Shown here: positions 17,068-25,773 of the stretch, piece after piece
Position numbering within the stretch: position 1 is the stretch's first letter
Layout: the number at the start of each line of letters is the position of its first letter
DNA from: an uncultured Eubacteriales bacterium
GTDB taxonomy: Bacteria; Bacillota; Clostridia; Oscillospirales; Oscillospiraceae
Direction of reading: 5' to 3'
Assembly (NCBI GenBank): GCA_900549475.1
Contig: UROF01000002.1
Coordinates: 1 to 64,000 of the forward strand
Length of the DNA: 64,000 nucleotides
Made by a program: the position numbers and the translations under genes
Notes under the pieces: model-generated
Told to the model about the DNA's origin: nothing
Databases searched by the model: none
What the model saw: the letters and a program-made list of their open reading frames with translations, nothing else

Positions 17068-17925
17068 TTATTTGACAAAGTAATCCGCCAAATTAGCGCC
17101 CTCATCAATAACGGCCTCAATAAGAGAGGTCTTACATGTCATAAGGGTGGTAACGCCGGGGCCGTGGCCAGACAGTATACAGTCAGAGTGGACCACCACA
17201 CCGATAGTAACAGCACCGGTAACAAAATTGCGGCCAAAACGGGTATCCGCATCCAGAATGGCAACAATATCACCGAAGCGCAACTTGTCCAGGCCGTACT
17301 CAGCAGTCAGCTTTTTGTCATGCAGGGTAATGTCATAGTCGCCGTAATAGGATGTGGATGCCCCCAAGCCGGAACCCATAATGCAGCCCGGAACGATCTT
17401 GGCCACGCCAACCCGCAGCTTTCCATCCACCTCAGTAATGTTCATTTTCTCCAGAAGCTCAGGGCTCATATTCCGCAGCAGGATATCAGGGTAGTCCAGC
17501 AGTTTCATGCCCTGTCCCTGGCTGCGCACATCGATCTTGTCGCCAATAGACATTTTCTCCATGGTCTCCTGGTCAAACCAGCACAGCAGGTGCTCGCAGC
17601 CACCATGCTTGCCGGTAACAAAGCCCCGAGCGCCTTTGGCATCGCCGCTGGTAACGATGGCGGTGTTGCCGATGCAGCTGAGTCCCTGAAGCGCAGCGTT
17701 GTACTCATCATTCTCATTTCGGGCAGTAACACCAGGCTCCAGGTGGTCGGCGGCCCAACCCACACACCGATCGCCGATCTTAGCATTCAGGGTGATCCCG
17801 CCGGTACCCGGTAGGGTGAACGGTTCACCATCGATGGTGTGTCGGTAAGCCATACTTCCCTTGGAATGACGTACCTGTCCCTGAACCAACAATATGGGAA
17901 GATCTTCCCGGTTTGTTTTGAGCAT
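17068..17925 (-). CDS. DUF4438 family protein
   Basis: From ATG 17925, with AAAGGAGAAGG upstream, the protein has 285 residues; a longer in-frame start at 17985 lacks a ribosome site. It reads GTGGITLNAKIGDRCVGWAADHLEPGV near the N-terminus (quoted as GTGGITLNAKIGDRCVGW), then FVTGKHGGCEHLLCWF and a conserved-looking IVPGCIMGSGLGASTSYYGD segment. These fit the DUF4438 family, whose function is not established. It is soluble, with no signal peptide. It closes an operon with an SGNH hydrolase and an amidohydrolase and ends against the grd operon, though on the other strand. Confidence 0.75.
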   Translation of the reverse strand: MLKTNREDLPILLVQGQVRHSKGSMAYRHTIDGEPFTLPGTGGITLNAKIGDRCVGWAADHLEPGVTARNENDEYNAALQGLSCIGNTAIVTSGDAKGARGFVTGKHGGCEHLLCWFDQETMEKMSIGDKIDVRSQGQGMKLLDYPDILLRNMSPELLEKMNITEVDGKLRVGVAKIVPGCIMGSGLGASTSYYGDYDITLHDKKLTAEYGLDKLRFGDIVAILDADTRFGRNFVTGAVTIGVVVHSDCILSGHGPGVTTLMTCKTSLIEAVIDEGANLADYFVK

Positions 17926-18019
17926 GATACCTTCTCCTTTGCTATATTGAATCTCTCTGCGGTTACGCACAGCACCGCTACTCATGCCAGCAGGCCAGCA
18001 TTTTTTTAGTACCCACTGC

Positions 18020-18739
18020 CTATTTCTTACTGCAATACTGCTCTACACACTTTTTGATGACATAGGCATATCTGTCCTCTATCACTACTTCGGTTCCTTT
18101 CTTTTCCATAATCGGACCCGTCCGGTAAGCGTTCCCGATATTCTCCGCCAATGGATACAAATTATGTGCCTTTGCGGGCGCAAGCATGATATCCGCATCA
18201 AACAGAGTAGAAAATGTGGTCAGCGCATTTACATAAGAGCCATAGTAAGAGGCGTGTTCTCCATCTTTCCAATAGAGAGGAATTTCCGGCAGTTCTTCCT
18301 TGAGCTTCTCAAAAACATAGCCGACAGGATTGAGTGTCACGCCCGTTTTCCGTTGCAGTTCCTGGTAGATCTTATTGATCTTTTCCTGGTTTTGCGGGAA
18401 TCTTTCCTCCGCCCATGGTATGGTCTGGATCGGCGTTACGCCATTTTTTCTAGCCAGCTCAATGATTTCCATGCCATCGCGCAATGTCTCCTCCATACTT
18501 GGACACGGGCTGTGGGATGCCTGCTGCATAATTATATACTGATAGTCCCCATACATCAAGGCAAATCTAAGGTGATACCGCTCCTTAAGATGCCAACCAT
18601 ATGTCACCCCCGGGAAAGCCAGCATTGTCACATCTACCTCTATTCCATAGGCTTGGCAAATTTCTTTGAAAGTTTGGGGCATGTCATTAAAATAGGTATG
18701 ACTATTTCCCAAAAACAATATTTTTATCATCTTTCCCAT
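18020..18739 (-). CDS. SGNH/GDSL-type hydrolase (DUF4886-like)
   Basis: The 239-residue protein starts at ATG 18739, eight bases after AGAGGAGGG; the earlier ATG 18763 overlaps that site. ILFLGNSHTYFNDMP carries the catalytic Ser of the SGNH fold (GNSHT block I). ASHSPCPS and the late DGEHASYYGSYVNA contain the other blocks, with Asp/His of the dyad near residues 183-186. Such enzymes hydrolyse esters or thioesters; the substrate is unknown. It lies directly behind the amidohydrolase gene, suggesting joint processing of an acylated or amidated compound. Confidence 0.75.
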   Translation of the reverse strand: MGKMIKILFLGNSHTYFNDMPQTFKEICQAYGIEVDVTMLAFPGVTYGWHLKERYHLRFALMYGDYQYIIMQQASHSPCPSMEETLRDGMEIIELARKNGVTPIQTIPWAEERFPQNQEKINKIYQELQRKTGVTLNPVGYVFEKLKEELPEIPLYWKDGEHASYYGSYVNALTTFSTLFDADIMLAPAKAHNLYPLAENIGNAYRTGPIMEKKGTEVVIEDRYAYVIKKCVEQYCSKK

Positions 18740-18763
18740 TACATCCATCCCTCCTCTTTCCAT

Positions 18764-20401
18764 CTAATTCCCGGAGAAAGTTCTTTCAGGATGTGGTGCA
18801 GTCGCCTTCCATTCCTCCGCTTGATAGGTTTTCTTCCCACCCATCACCGTAAGAAGAACCTTTGTATCGCGTATCTCATTGGGATCGATCTGGAAAATAT
18901 TCCTGTCCAAAACTGCAAAATCCGCAGCATACCCTATGCGCAGCTTTCCTTTTTTCCCTTCCTCAAAGGAAGCATATGCCCCCTCATAGGTATAGCAATC
19001 CACTGCCTGGCGTACCGGAAAACGCCCATCGGGATAGAATCCTCCCTCTGGCCACCCATTGAGATCCTGACTGGTAACAGCACAGTACAGATTGTTGAAC
19101 GTGCTGATCTCTTCCACCGGGCAGTCTGTACCAAAAGACACATGGATACCGCTATCCGCCATCCGCCGGAAAGCATAGGACGTCGCCGCCAGTGCTTCAC
19201 CAACCCGCTCCCTCACAATGTGCATATCGTAATGGAGAAATATCGGTTGAACAAACGCCAGAATATTCTCTTTCCGTATCTCTTCTAAAATATCCTCCGA
19301 CGTTATTTGTGCATGCACAATGCCATGCCTTAGCGGATTGCCCGGAGAAGCGGTGCGCTTTATAGCGTCAATCACCATCCTGACAGCTCTATCTCCTATA
19401 GCGTGCACAATCACCTGTACCCCTTTTTCCTCTGCCATCCGAAAAAAGGTATCCATTTCTTCCTGCGACATCACCTGAACTCCACTGGCAGATGGATCAT
19501 CTTTGTATACCCCGCTCAAAAGCGCTGTGCGCCCACCAAGAGAACCGTCAGCATACAATTTCAGCGGCCCTGGCCGGTACAAATCGCTGCCCTTCAGCCC
19601 TGCCTCCTCTTCCAGATATTTCTTAAAACCTTTTGCAGATGTGAAACAGTTCTGCATCGTCACACGAACCTTCAGATTCCCTTCCTGTTCCAGCTCCTGA
19701 TACGCAGCGTGAATCAGAGAAAAATCATCGTTGACATCATTGGTTTGGATCGATGTAACGCCAAAAGATACCGCCCAATTCATAGCAGTAGTAACAGCGT
19801 CCTTGATATCCTGAACGGAAGGCGGCGGAATGATCGCTTCTATTTGTTCAATGGAGTTCTCGGTAAAAATTCCAGTGGCGTTTCCTTCTTCATCCCGAAG
19901 GATCTGTCCTCCGGGTACAGGCCGTGTATTGTTGCCTATCCCTGCCATTTTCAGTGCCAACGAGTTACACACCGCAATGTGCCCACACACTCTTCTCAGG
20001 ATAACAGGGTGCTCCGTCGATATTCTATCCAGGTCTTTCTTTGTGGGAGATCTCCTCTCCAGGGAAAAATAATCCTCATTCCATCCCCGGCCTGTTACAA
20101 CCTTTCCCGGAGGGATCTGATTGTCCTTGATAAACCTTCTGGTCCTCTCAATCATATCCTCTATACTGCTGCATCCAGCCAGCTGAACCGACCTAAGATA
20201 TTTTCCCAAACCATACAAATGAAGATGGCTGTCATTGAACCCAGGAATCACCGTTTTTCCCCGGAGATCCACTCGTTCTACTTCATCTGCGGATCGTTCC
20301 GCAGCGCTCCCTATCTCCGTTATCACGCCATCCTCAACCAGTAAAGCAGTTACAAAATCATCACCGGTATAAATATTGCCATTGAAATATAATGTTTTCA
20401 T
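18764..20401 (-). CDS. YtcJ-like metal-dependent amidohydrolase
   Basis: The 545-residue protein has the amidohydrolase layout: an N-terminal beta-sandwich (NGNIYTGDDFVTALLVEDG), the metal-binding PGFNDSHLHLYGLG, then VIVHAIGDRAVRMVIDAI and VSFGTDCPVEEISTFNNLY. These match the YtcJ/exoenzyme-regulatory group of the family (Amidohydro_3), which cleaves formamide or acyl-amide bonds. Start ATG 20401 has a GGTGAG site. It is the first gene of the three-gene operon ending in DUF4438. The natural substrate is unknown. Confidence 0.82.
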   Translation of the reverse strand: MKTLYFNGNIYTGDDFVTALLVEDGVITEIGSAAERSADEVERVDLRGKTVIPGFNDSHLHLYGLGKYLRSVQLAGCSSIEDMIERTRRFIKDNQIPPGKVVTGRGWNEDYFSLERRSPTKKDLDRISTEHPVILRRVCGHIAVCNSLALKMAGIGNNTRPVPGGQILRDEEGNATGIFTENSIEQIEAIIPPPSVQDIKDAVTTAMNWAVSFGVTSIQTNDVNDDFSLIHAAYQELEQEGNLKVRVTMQNCFTSAKGFKKYLEEEAGLKGSDLYRPGPLKLYADGSLGGRTALLSGVYKDDPSASGVQVMSQEEMDTFFRMAEEKGVQVIVHAIGDRAVRMVIDAIKRTASPGNPLRHGIVHAQITSEDILEEIRKENILAFVQPIFLHYDMHIVRERVGEALAATSYAFRRMADSGIHVSFGTDCPVEEISTFNNLYCAVTSQDLNGWPEGGFYPDGRFPVRQAVDCYTYEGAYASFEEGKKGKLRIGYAADFAVLDRNIFQIDPNEIRDTKVLLTVMGGKKTYQAEEWKATAPHPERTFSGN

Positions 20402-20763
20402 TCAGCTCACCATATCGTCGTGTTTTACTTGGACTTTTTTAATCGTCACCAGTTTCTGTGACAGCAGATACTGCAAACCAATTCCATAATTCACCCTTAA
20501 GTGTAAAAAATTATAACACACCTTTCCTTAAATTTCACATTATCCGCTGTAAAGAATTTTTCTATATTTTGTTCTTACATTTTATTATACTTTCGCGCTA
20601 TTGCTTCACACGTTAAATCTCAATATCATAATTTTTTTCAATAGTAAAAATTAATAGATAACTGTAATTTAGTATGGATTTGCAATTGGACTTTTGCCAA
20701 AAGCAGGCATAGAATGTAAACGCTTTGCGCCTTAAGCAATTTTGTGTTGAGGAGTGTGGAAAC
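20402..20763. other. AT-rich divergent intergenic region
   Basis: It separates the amidohydrolase operon from the lipoprotein array. A plausible rightward promoter is at 20686-20715; the rest is AT-rich with no gene seen. Confidence 0.4.
20686..20715 (+). promoter_or_regulatory. Likely promoter of the tandem lipoprotein array
   Basis: TTGGAC (20686-20691), 18-base spacer, TAGAAT (20710-20715), about 50 bases before the first gene. Confidence 0.4.
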
Positions 20764-21435
20764 TTGAAGATTAGAGGAAGCAGATTACTTTTTTTATGTC
20801 TGGCCTTCTTATTGGTTTTCCCAATAAGTGCATGTCAATCCAGTCCAACTACAGACTTCAGCAAACTCGCCACAGGGCAAAAAAACATTAGATTTGGAAG
20901 CTTTACTTGGGAAGTATTGGATGTACAGGAGGACAAAGCCCTTCTGATCACTGAAGATGTAATCGATCAAATCTCATTTAATGATGCACAGCGAAGCATT
21001 GACTGGAGTGGTTCTGATGTGAGACATTATCTGAACAACAAATTTCTGAATCAAAATTTCAGTGATGAGGACGCAGCAAAAATCGTTGAAGTTATGAACC
21101 GAACCTATGAAAATGAATGGTTTGGTACCAGCGGCGGAGGCGATACCCTGGACAAATTTTTCTTGTTGAGTATTGATGATGTGGTCCGTTACTACGGTGA
21201 CAGCGGCGTGCTGGCAAGCGGTTCATCAGAAGGAGGAACCAGCATCAGCGACGAATTTGACCAGGCACGGATCGCGCAATACGAAGGGAAAGATACAACG
21301 TGGTGGCTGCGTTCACCAGGGGATCATGCAAAATCCGCTGCTGTTATAACCAAAGAAGGTGTGATTGAAGTAGGTGGTTATGAAGTACAGGAGCAACATG
21401 GTCTTCGGCCCGCTGTTTGGGTCAAGACTTCTTAA
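20764..21435 (+). CDS. DUF6273-like lipoprotein, tandem copy 1
   Basis: TTG 20764 is chosen as start because GAGGAG lies at 20750 and it places a lipoprotein signal directly at the N-terminus; a longer in-frame start at 20725 would bury it. The signal ends at the lipobox PISAC. The mature part (about 195 residues) reads NIRFGSFTWEVLDVQEDKAL, DVRHYLNNKFLNQNFSDED, FFLLSIDDVVRYYGDSG and WWLRSPGDHA, ending GLRPAVWVKTS. This order fits DUF6273, a domain of secreted proteins with unknown function. It is the first of four paralogues in a row. It lacks 'TQDK' found in the others (TLDK here). Confidence 0.75.
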   Translation: MKIRGSRLLFLCLAFLLVFPISACQSSPTTDFSKLATGQKNIRFGSFTWEVLDVQEDKALLITEDVIDQISFNDAQRSIDWSGSDVRHYLNNKFLNQNFSDEDAAKIVEVMNRTYENEWFGTSGGGDTLDKFFLLSIDDVVRYYGDSGVLASGSSEGGTSISDEFDQARIAQYEGKDTTWWLRSPGDHAKSAAVITKEGVIEVGGYEVQEQHGLRPAVWVKTS

Positions 21436-21485
21436 CTTCTGTATGACATAAAAAATGAGAAGTGTGTTTGAGGAGAGACTTGCTG

Positions 21486-22151
21486 ATGAAACGAAAGAAA
21501 ATAACCGTTGTGTCCCTAATAGCAATGATGGTTCTGATAATAACTGCATGCCAATCAGAGCCAACCGGAGATCTGAGCAGCCTGAGCGTCGGCCAGGACA
21601 ATGTTCAATTTGGCCCCTACATCTGGCAGGTATTGGATGTTCAGGATGACAAAGCGCTGCTTATTACAAAGGATATTATTGAAAAAGCCGTCTATCACGA
21701 AACGTATGAAAGCATCACCTGGGAAGACTGTTCCCTGCGGGAATATCTCAATGGTGATTTTTTCGAGAATTCTTTTTCAGATGAAGAGAAAGCAAAAATC
21801 ATTGAGGTGACAAATCCTAATCCTGATAACCAGTGGTTCGATACCAAGGGCGGAAATGATACTCAGGATAAGGTGTCATTGCTGAGCGTGGAAGAAGCGG
21901 TAAAGTATTTTGGTGACAGCGGCCAGCTCTCTGGTGGCCAGCAGGAGCATCACTATAATGTCGATGACAAATTCAATCGTGACAGAATCGCTCAGTACGA
22001 CGATGAAAATATATGGTGGTGGCTCCGCTCCCCCGGAAACTCTTCGAAGTTCGCTGCCGTTGTAACACATAAAGGGATCATCGAGGTTGGCGGTTACTTC
22101 GTGCAAACAGAATTCGGTATCCGGCCTGTGATTTGGGTCAAAACTGCGTAG
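21486..22151 (+). CDS. DUF6273-like lipoprotein, tandem copy 2
   Basis: ATG 21486 follows TTGAGGAGAGAC. The lipobox is IITAC, then an immediate SEPTGDLSSLSVGQ linker. The mature domain repeats the array pattern: FGPYIWQVLDVQDDKALLIT, YLNGDFFENSFSDEEKAKII, GGNDTQDKVSLLSVEEAVKY, WWWLRSPGNSSKFAAVV and GIRPVIWVKTA. It is the second of four paralogues, 50 bases behind copy 1. It is presumably anchored on the outer face of the membrane; ligand unknown. Confidence 0.75.
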   Translation: MKRKKITVVSLIAMMVLIITACQSEPTGDLSSLSVGQDNVQFGPYIWQVLDVQDDKALLITKDIIEKAVYHETYESITWEDCSLREYLNGDFFENSFSDEEKAKIIEVTNPNPDNQWFDTKGGNDTQDKVSLLSVEEAVKYFGDSGQLSGGQQEHHYNVDDKFNRDRIAQYDDENIWWWLRSPGNSSKFAAVVTHKGIIEVGGYFVQTEFGIRPVIWVKTA

Positions 22152-22193
22152 CATTTTATTTTACTACAGAGGTTTTAGGAGGATAATTTTACG

Positions 22194-22859
22194 ATGAAAC
22201 TCGCAAAAATCGCAGCAGCTATTGCGGCAATGGTCATAATACTCACCGTTACTGCATGTCAGTCCAATACTTCCTCGGGCCTGGATGATCTTTCCGTCGG
22301 ACAAGAAAATGTACAATTTGGTCCCTATTCCTGGGAAGTACTGGATGTTCAGGATGGCAAAGCTTTATTGATCACAGAAGACATACTCGAAATGATCCGC
22401 TTTAATGAAGAATACGAAGCTATCGTTTGGGCAGACAGCTCTATCAGAAAGTATCTCAACGAAGACTTTTACAACGAGAACTTTTCTGATGAGGAAAAAA
22501 GCAAGATCATCGAGGTAACAAACAGCACCCCGGACAATGAATGGTTTGGGACAGAAGGCGGGCCCGACACGCAAGATAAAATATTTTTGCTGAGCATTGA
22601 GGAAGTCGTCCGCTATTATGGCGACAGCGGCCAGCTGGAAAACGGAAATCCAGACAGCAGCTACAGCATTGAGGACGAGTACGGCAAGGCCCGGATCGCT
22701 CAATTTGAAGATGCTAATGAACGCTGGTGGCTCCGCTCTCCGGGTATCGAGCCCGAGTTTACCGCAATGGTAGCCAGATGCGGCATGCTGGAAGTGGGCG
22801 GATATTTTGCAGAAAAAAGAGAGGGCCTGCGTCCGGCTCTCTGGATCACACTGGACTAA
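22194..22859 (+). CDS. DUF6273-like lipoprotein, tandem copy 3
   Basis: ATG 22194 follows AGGAGGATAATTTTACG. The signal ends in TVTAC. The mature domain has FGPYSWEVLDVQDGKALLIT, WADSSIRKYLNEDFYNENFS, GGPDTQDKIFLLSIEEVVRYY, GDSGQLENGNPDSSYSIEDE and WWLRSPGIEPEF. It is closest to copy 4 in the GQLENGNPDS stretch, which suggests a recent duplication or conversion between them. The spacing to copy 2 is 42 bases. Role unknown. Confidence 0.75.
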   Translation: MKLAKIAAAIAAMVIILTVTACQSNTSSGLDDLSVGQENVQFGPYSWEVLDVQDGKALLITEDILEMIRFNEEYEAIVWADSSIRKYLNEDFYNENFSDEEKSKIIEVTNSTPDNEWFGTEGGPDTQDKIFLLSIEEVVRYYGDSGQLENGNPDSSYSIEDEYGKARIAQFEDANERWWLRSPGIEPEFTAMVARCGMLEVGGYFAEKREGLRPALWITLD

Positions 22860-22903
22860 GCAATATTTTATCAAATACTTTTATATTTTAGGAGGATATC
22901 GCA

Positions 22904-23668
22904 ATGAAACTGAAAAAGGTAATGGCTGTATTAATGGCAGCAATGATGATTCTTATGCTGGCTGCCTGTCAGAGCAACTCGTCAAACAACGGACAGGCTG
23001 AAGATAATCAGAATACCGTTTCCGAAAATGAAAACGAAAATACATCTGAACCCGCAGAGGACCCCGCAGAGAACACTCCCGCAACCGATCTCACAACCTT
23101 GACTGTTGGGCAGGAAGATGTAAAATTTGGTAACTATACCTGGAAAGTCCTTGACGTACAGGATGGAAAAGCTCTTCTGCTTACGGAAGATATTATTGAG
23201 TTCAGACCGTATCACAAATCCTGCACCGAAATCACCTGGGCTGATTCTGATATTCGCAGTTATCTCAACAGCGACTTTATTACCAATAATTTCAGTGAAG
23301 AAGAGCAGCAGAAAATTATTGAGACAGCTGTCACTACGCCTGATAATGAGTGGTTCAATGTGGAAGGCGGAGAAGATACTCAGGACAAGGTGTTTCTGCT
23401 GAGCATTGAAGAGGTAGTCAAATACTTTGGCGATAGCGGTCAGCTGGAAAACGGAAATCCCGACAGCGAATATTTCATTGATGATGAGTATAACGAGGGC
23501 CGGATCGCATATAACGAAGGCGTTGCGGAATGGTGGTTCCTGAGATCCCCCGGTGGTGAAGCAGGCCGTGCTGCGGATATGAGCGATGTGGGGACAATAA
23601 TTCTCTACGGTGACTGCACAAATGCAGGCCATGGGACTCGTCCCGCCCTTTGGGTCAGCATGCAGTAA
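22904..23668 (+). CDS. DUF6273-like lipoprotein, tandem copy 4 with acidic linker
   Basis: ATG 22904 follows AGGAGGATATCGCA. The lipobox is MLAAC. Unlike copies 1-3, it carries a ~50-residue Asn/Glu/Pro-rich spacer (ENENENTSEPAEDPAEN) between the lipid anchor and the domain, which would hold the domain further from the membrane. The domain reads FGNYTWKVLDVQDGKALLLT, SDIRSYLNSDFITNNFSEEE, GQLENGNPDSEYFIDDE and WWFLRSPGGEAG, ending GTRPALWVSMQ. A terminator follows, so the four genes probably form one transcript or set of transcripts. Confidence 0.75.
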   Translation: MKLKKVMAVLMAAMMILMLAACQSNSSNNGQAEDNQNTVSENENENTSEPAEDPAENTPATDLTTLTVGQEDVKFGNYTWKVLDVQDGKALLLTEDIIEFRPYHKSCTEITWADSDIRSYLNSDFITNNFSEEEQQKIIETAVTTPDNEWFNVEGGEDTQDKVFLLSIEEVVKYFGDSGQLENGNPDSEYFIDDEYNEGRIAYNEGVAEWWFLRSPGGEAGRAADMSDVGTIILYGDCTNAGHGTRPALWVSMQ

Positions 23669-23710
23669 GATTCCTTCAAATACTCTGTACATATCCATAA
23701 TCTGAAAAGC

Positions 23711-23755
23711 AGCTATGCCGCCAGCGGGGTGATCCCGCTGGCGGCATAGCTTTTC
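23711..23755 (+). terminator. Terminator of the lipoprotein array
   Basis: AGCTATGCCGCCAGCGGG and its near-perfect complement flank a short loop and are followed by TTTTCTG, 42 bases past copy 4. Confidence 0.8.
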
Positions 23756-23871
23756 TGATGTATCGTCTGATGTTTTTGTTTAACATAAAGATATGGTATA
23801 ATCAAATGGTCATATACCCAGGTCATAAAAAAATGGCAGGCTATAGTTTACCAGGAAAGGACGGATAGGCC

Positions 23872-24594
23872 TTGTATGCTATTGTAAGGAAAGACCGCGG
23901 CGGATTTTACACCTCTGTGGTATTCGGTTTTTTCTGTAAACCTCAGGCGGGAGGGCTGTTCAAGAAGCCCAGGAAAAATCCAAGCGATTACTTTTATCTC
24001 GTCCTTAACGAGGACAAGACCTGTCTGGTCAAACACTATCTCTTTCCCCAAAAATCCAAAAGGCTAGATCCCCGCATATTGATCGTGGAGGCAGATCAAT
24101 CCGACTGGGTACTGGACTCCGAAGGACAAGGCTGCGTTTCATTCCTCCAGTCCCCCGATCTTTCTTCAGATGAAATAGCACTGGATACCACTTCTCTGAA
24201 AAGATGTATTCAGATGGACGCAGAGCATGTTTATCACGCATATGTTGACGTGACCAGCAATGACGATCTTGAAAACCTTATGTTCGCCTCACGCTGCTTC
24301 CATGACGCCTACATTCTGGCATTTCACCAGGAGGATGACAGCATATATGTTCTGTTTGACGGCGTATGGGGTTGTCGGATCGAAATATGGTTTGCGGGGG
24401 ATGCTGCCTGTAACGCAGAAATCCGTAATCCGCAGCAATGTGACATTTATTGGTACAGCGCCTCGCTGCTCCGAAAAGGCGATTTTATCTACCTGATCGA
24501 CGATGAAAATGCAACGCCTGAGGATTTAGATGATGGTCACTACTGTTGGTTTAAGGCACGGCAGATGCGATACCATATCATTCCAAACCCTTAA
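23872..24594 (+). CDS. Hypothetical protein, unknown function
   Basis: The 240-residue soluble protein starts at TTG 23872 after GGAAAGGACGG; no in-frame ATG lies near. It begins YAIVRKDRGGFYTSVVFGFF, has an Asp-rich middle (DVTSNDDLENLMFASRCFHDAYI) and ends YCWFKARQMRYHIIPNP. The middle segment HDAYILAFHQEDDSIYVLFDGVWGCRIEIWF, in part DSIYVLFDGVWGCRIEIWF, looks like the conserved core of a beta-rich family seen in Firmicutes, but I cannot name it. A promoter-like TTGTTTAACATAAAGATATGGTATAATC lies near 23775-23803. Confidence 0.55.
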   Translation: MYAIVRKDRGGFYTSVVFGFFCKPQAGGLFKKPRKNPSDYFYLVLNEDKTCLVKHYLFPQKSKRLDPRILIVEADQSDWVLDSEGQGCVSFLQSPDLSSDEIALDTTSLKRCIQMDAEHVYHAYVDVTSNDDLENLMFASRCFHDAYILAFHQEDDSIYVLFDGVWGCRIEIWFAGDAACNAEIRNPQQCDIYWYSASLLRKGDFIYLIDDENATPEDLDDGHYCWFKARQMRYHIIPNP

Positions 24595-24700
24595 TCTCTT
24601 TCAGCATTCCCCTGCTTTTCTTATGCTGCCAATATCTCCTTACAGCCGTTGTATACTTCTAATGTTACATTATCCTGCACCACAGAAACCGCTGCACGAT

Positions 24701-24746
24701 AAAATAAACGCCGGGTTCATCAAATGATAACCCGGCGTTTATTTTC
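24701..24746. terminator. Bidirectional terminator between convergent genes
   Basis: AAAATAAACGCCGGGTT / AACCCGGCGTTTATTTT hairpin with A/T tracts on both sides, between the orphan gene and the rhodanese gene. Confidence 0.85.
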
Positions 24747-24774
24747 TTTTTGTTCGCTGTTACCGTAGAAAATC

Positions 24775-25278
24775 TTACTCCACGTTATCGGGGTACGTCT
24801 CCGTCCAGGCAGTAAATCCGCCCTCCAGGGTATAAACCTTGGACATGTCATAGCCGAGAGCAGAGAGGACGTTGGTAGTAGCCTGCGCATAAGACTTGCC
24901 GGAATAGCAGATGACGATGAGGGTATCATCCACACCATCCGTTGCTGCCTGCATGGTAGCTACACCCGCATCAAAGTCGCCGTTCTTGGCGGCATCCATA
25001 TCCGCAGACACAGCACCGGGAATGTGAGAAGCATCATAGTCCTCCGCCTTACGTACATCCAGGAACAGATAGCCATCTGTATCCAGCACACCGGCAGCAT
25101 CCTCTACGCTCATATACTGCATCTCCACATCACTTTCCGGTGCAGTGATGCCATCATTCGCAACAGAGTTGTTGCCACTGGAACTGTTGTCCTGATTGTT
25201 CTGTGAATTGTTTCCGCAGGCAGTCATAAATGCCAAGATGGACACTACACACAAAACAACAGCAAGAAACTTCTTCAT
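24775..25278 (-). CDS. Rhodanese-domain lipoprotein
   Basis: The 167-residue protein has a lipoprotein signal ending at AFMTAC (Cys21), an Asn/Ser-rich linker (22-50), then one rhodanese domain (about 55-165). The domain reads FLDVRKAEDYDASHIPGAV and has the active-site loop CYSGKSY with catalytic Cys124. Rhodaneses carry sulfane sulfur (or selenium) as a Cys persulfide. GGGAGGAAAACT precedes the ATG. It diverges from the ydj/ynj-like operon; in E. coli the ynj operon also contains a rhodanese (YnjE), so a functional link is plausible. Confidence 0.85.
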   Translation of the reverse strand: MKKFLAVVLCVVSILAFMTACGNNSQNNQDNSSSGNNSVANDGITAPESDVEMQYMSVEDAAGVLDTDGYLFLDVRKAEDYDASHIPGAVSADMDAAKNGDFDAGVATMQAATDGVDDTLIVICYSGKSYAQATTNVLSALGYDMSKVYTLEGGFTAWTETYPDNVE

Positions 25279-25325
25279 AATAGTTTTCCTCCCAATATTT
25301 ATTTGCTTTATATATAAGCGTCACA

Positions 25326-25354
25326 ATAATAATTCTAATTATTTATTTTGTCAA
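25326..25354 (-). promoter_or_regulatory. Promoter of the rhodanese gene
   Basis: Leftward TTGACA (25349-25354), 17-base spacer, TATTAT (25326-25331), about 48 bases before the start codon. Confidence 0.65.
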
Positions 25355-25608
25355 TATATATTCACTAAAATATTTTTTTATTTTTAGCCAAGAATCGGCA
25401 AATAATTTTGTTACATATTGTTTTTATATATCAATATAAGTATAAAACGAAGTGTTGACATTATGACCTTCAAATGGTACTATCATTTAGCATATAGATT
25501 TTTGCTATTTATACCAGAAACAAAAGTAAGATCGCGCAGAGCTTTTCTCTTCAAGCCGGCATCGATACGACAGCTAGTCGTCCAGGAGAATACACTGGCT
25601 TCTCCGTT

Positions 25609-25637
25609 GCGGCCGCCTTACGGTGTAAGGCGGCCGC
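25609..25637. repeat. Perfect 13-bp inverted repeat hairpin
   Basis: GCGGCCGCCTTAC - GGT - GTAAGGCGGCCGC. Very stable, very GC-rich, no T-run after it. It sits inside the possible FMN-binding remnant and ahead of the ydj/ynj-like operon; it could be a small mobile palindrome or an mRNA leader structure. Confidence 0.6.
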
Positions 25638-25773
25638 TTCAGGCGTTCATACCTCCGCGGAGGCGCAGGCTCCGTAAAAGCCGGATCCGGCGTGATTATT
25701 ACCCTGACCGTCACACTTGCACCGACTGGTCAGCTAAAGTGAAGCCCATATCCCCAGGAAGGAGGTCATCTCC

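Larger units (their letters stand above)
25279..25773. other. Divergent intergenic region with promoter and hairpin, possible gene remnant
   Basis: The left half is very AT-rich and holds the rhodanese promoter (25326-25354). The right half (about 25550-25760) is GC-rich and looks partly coding: RPGEYTGFSVAA in one frame, then AGSGVIITLTVTLAPTGQLK in another. That resembles a broken FMN-binding domain. A perfect hairpin at 25609-25637 lies between the two pieces. No intact gene is seen. Confidence 0.35.

Noticed and set aside
25550..25760. Known riboswitch in front of the ydj/ynj-like operon
   Set aside because: No conserved core of cobalamin, FMN or other common classes was found by eye; only one perfect hairpin is present.
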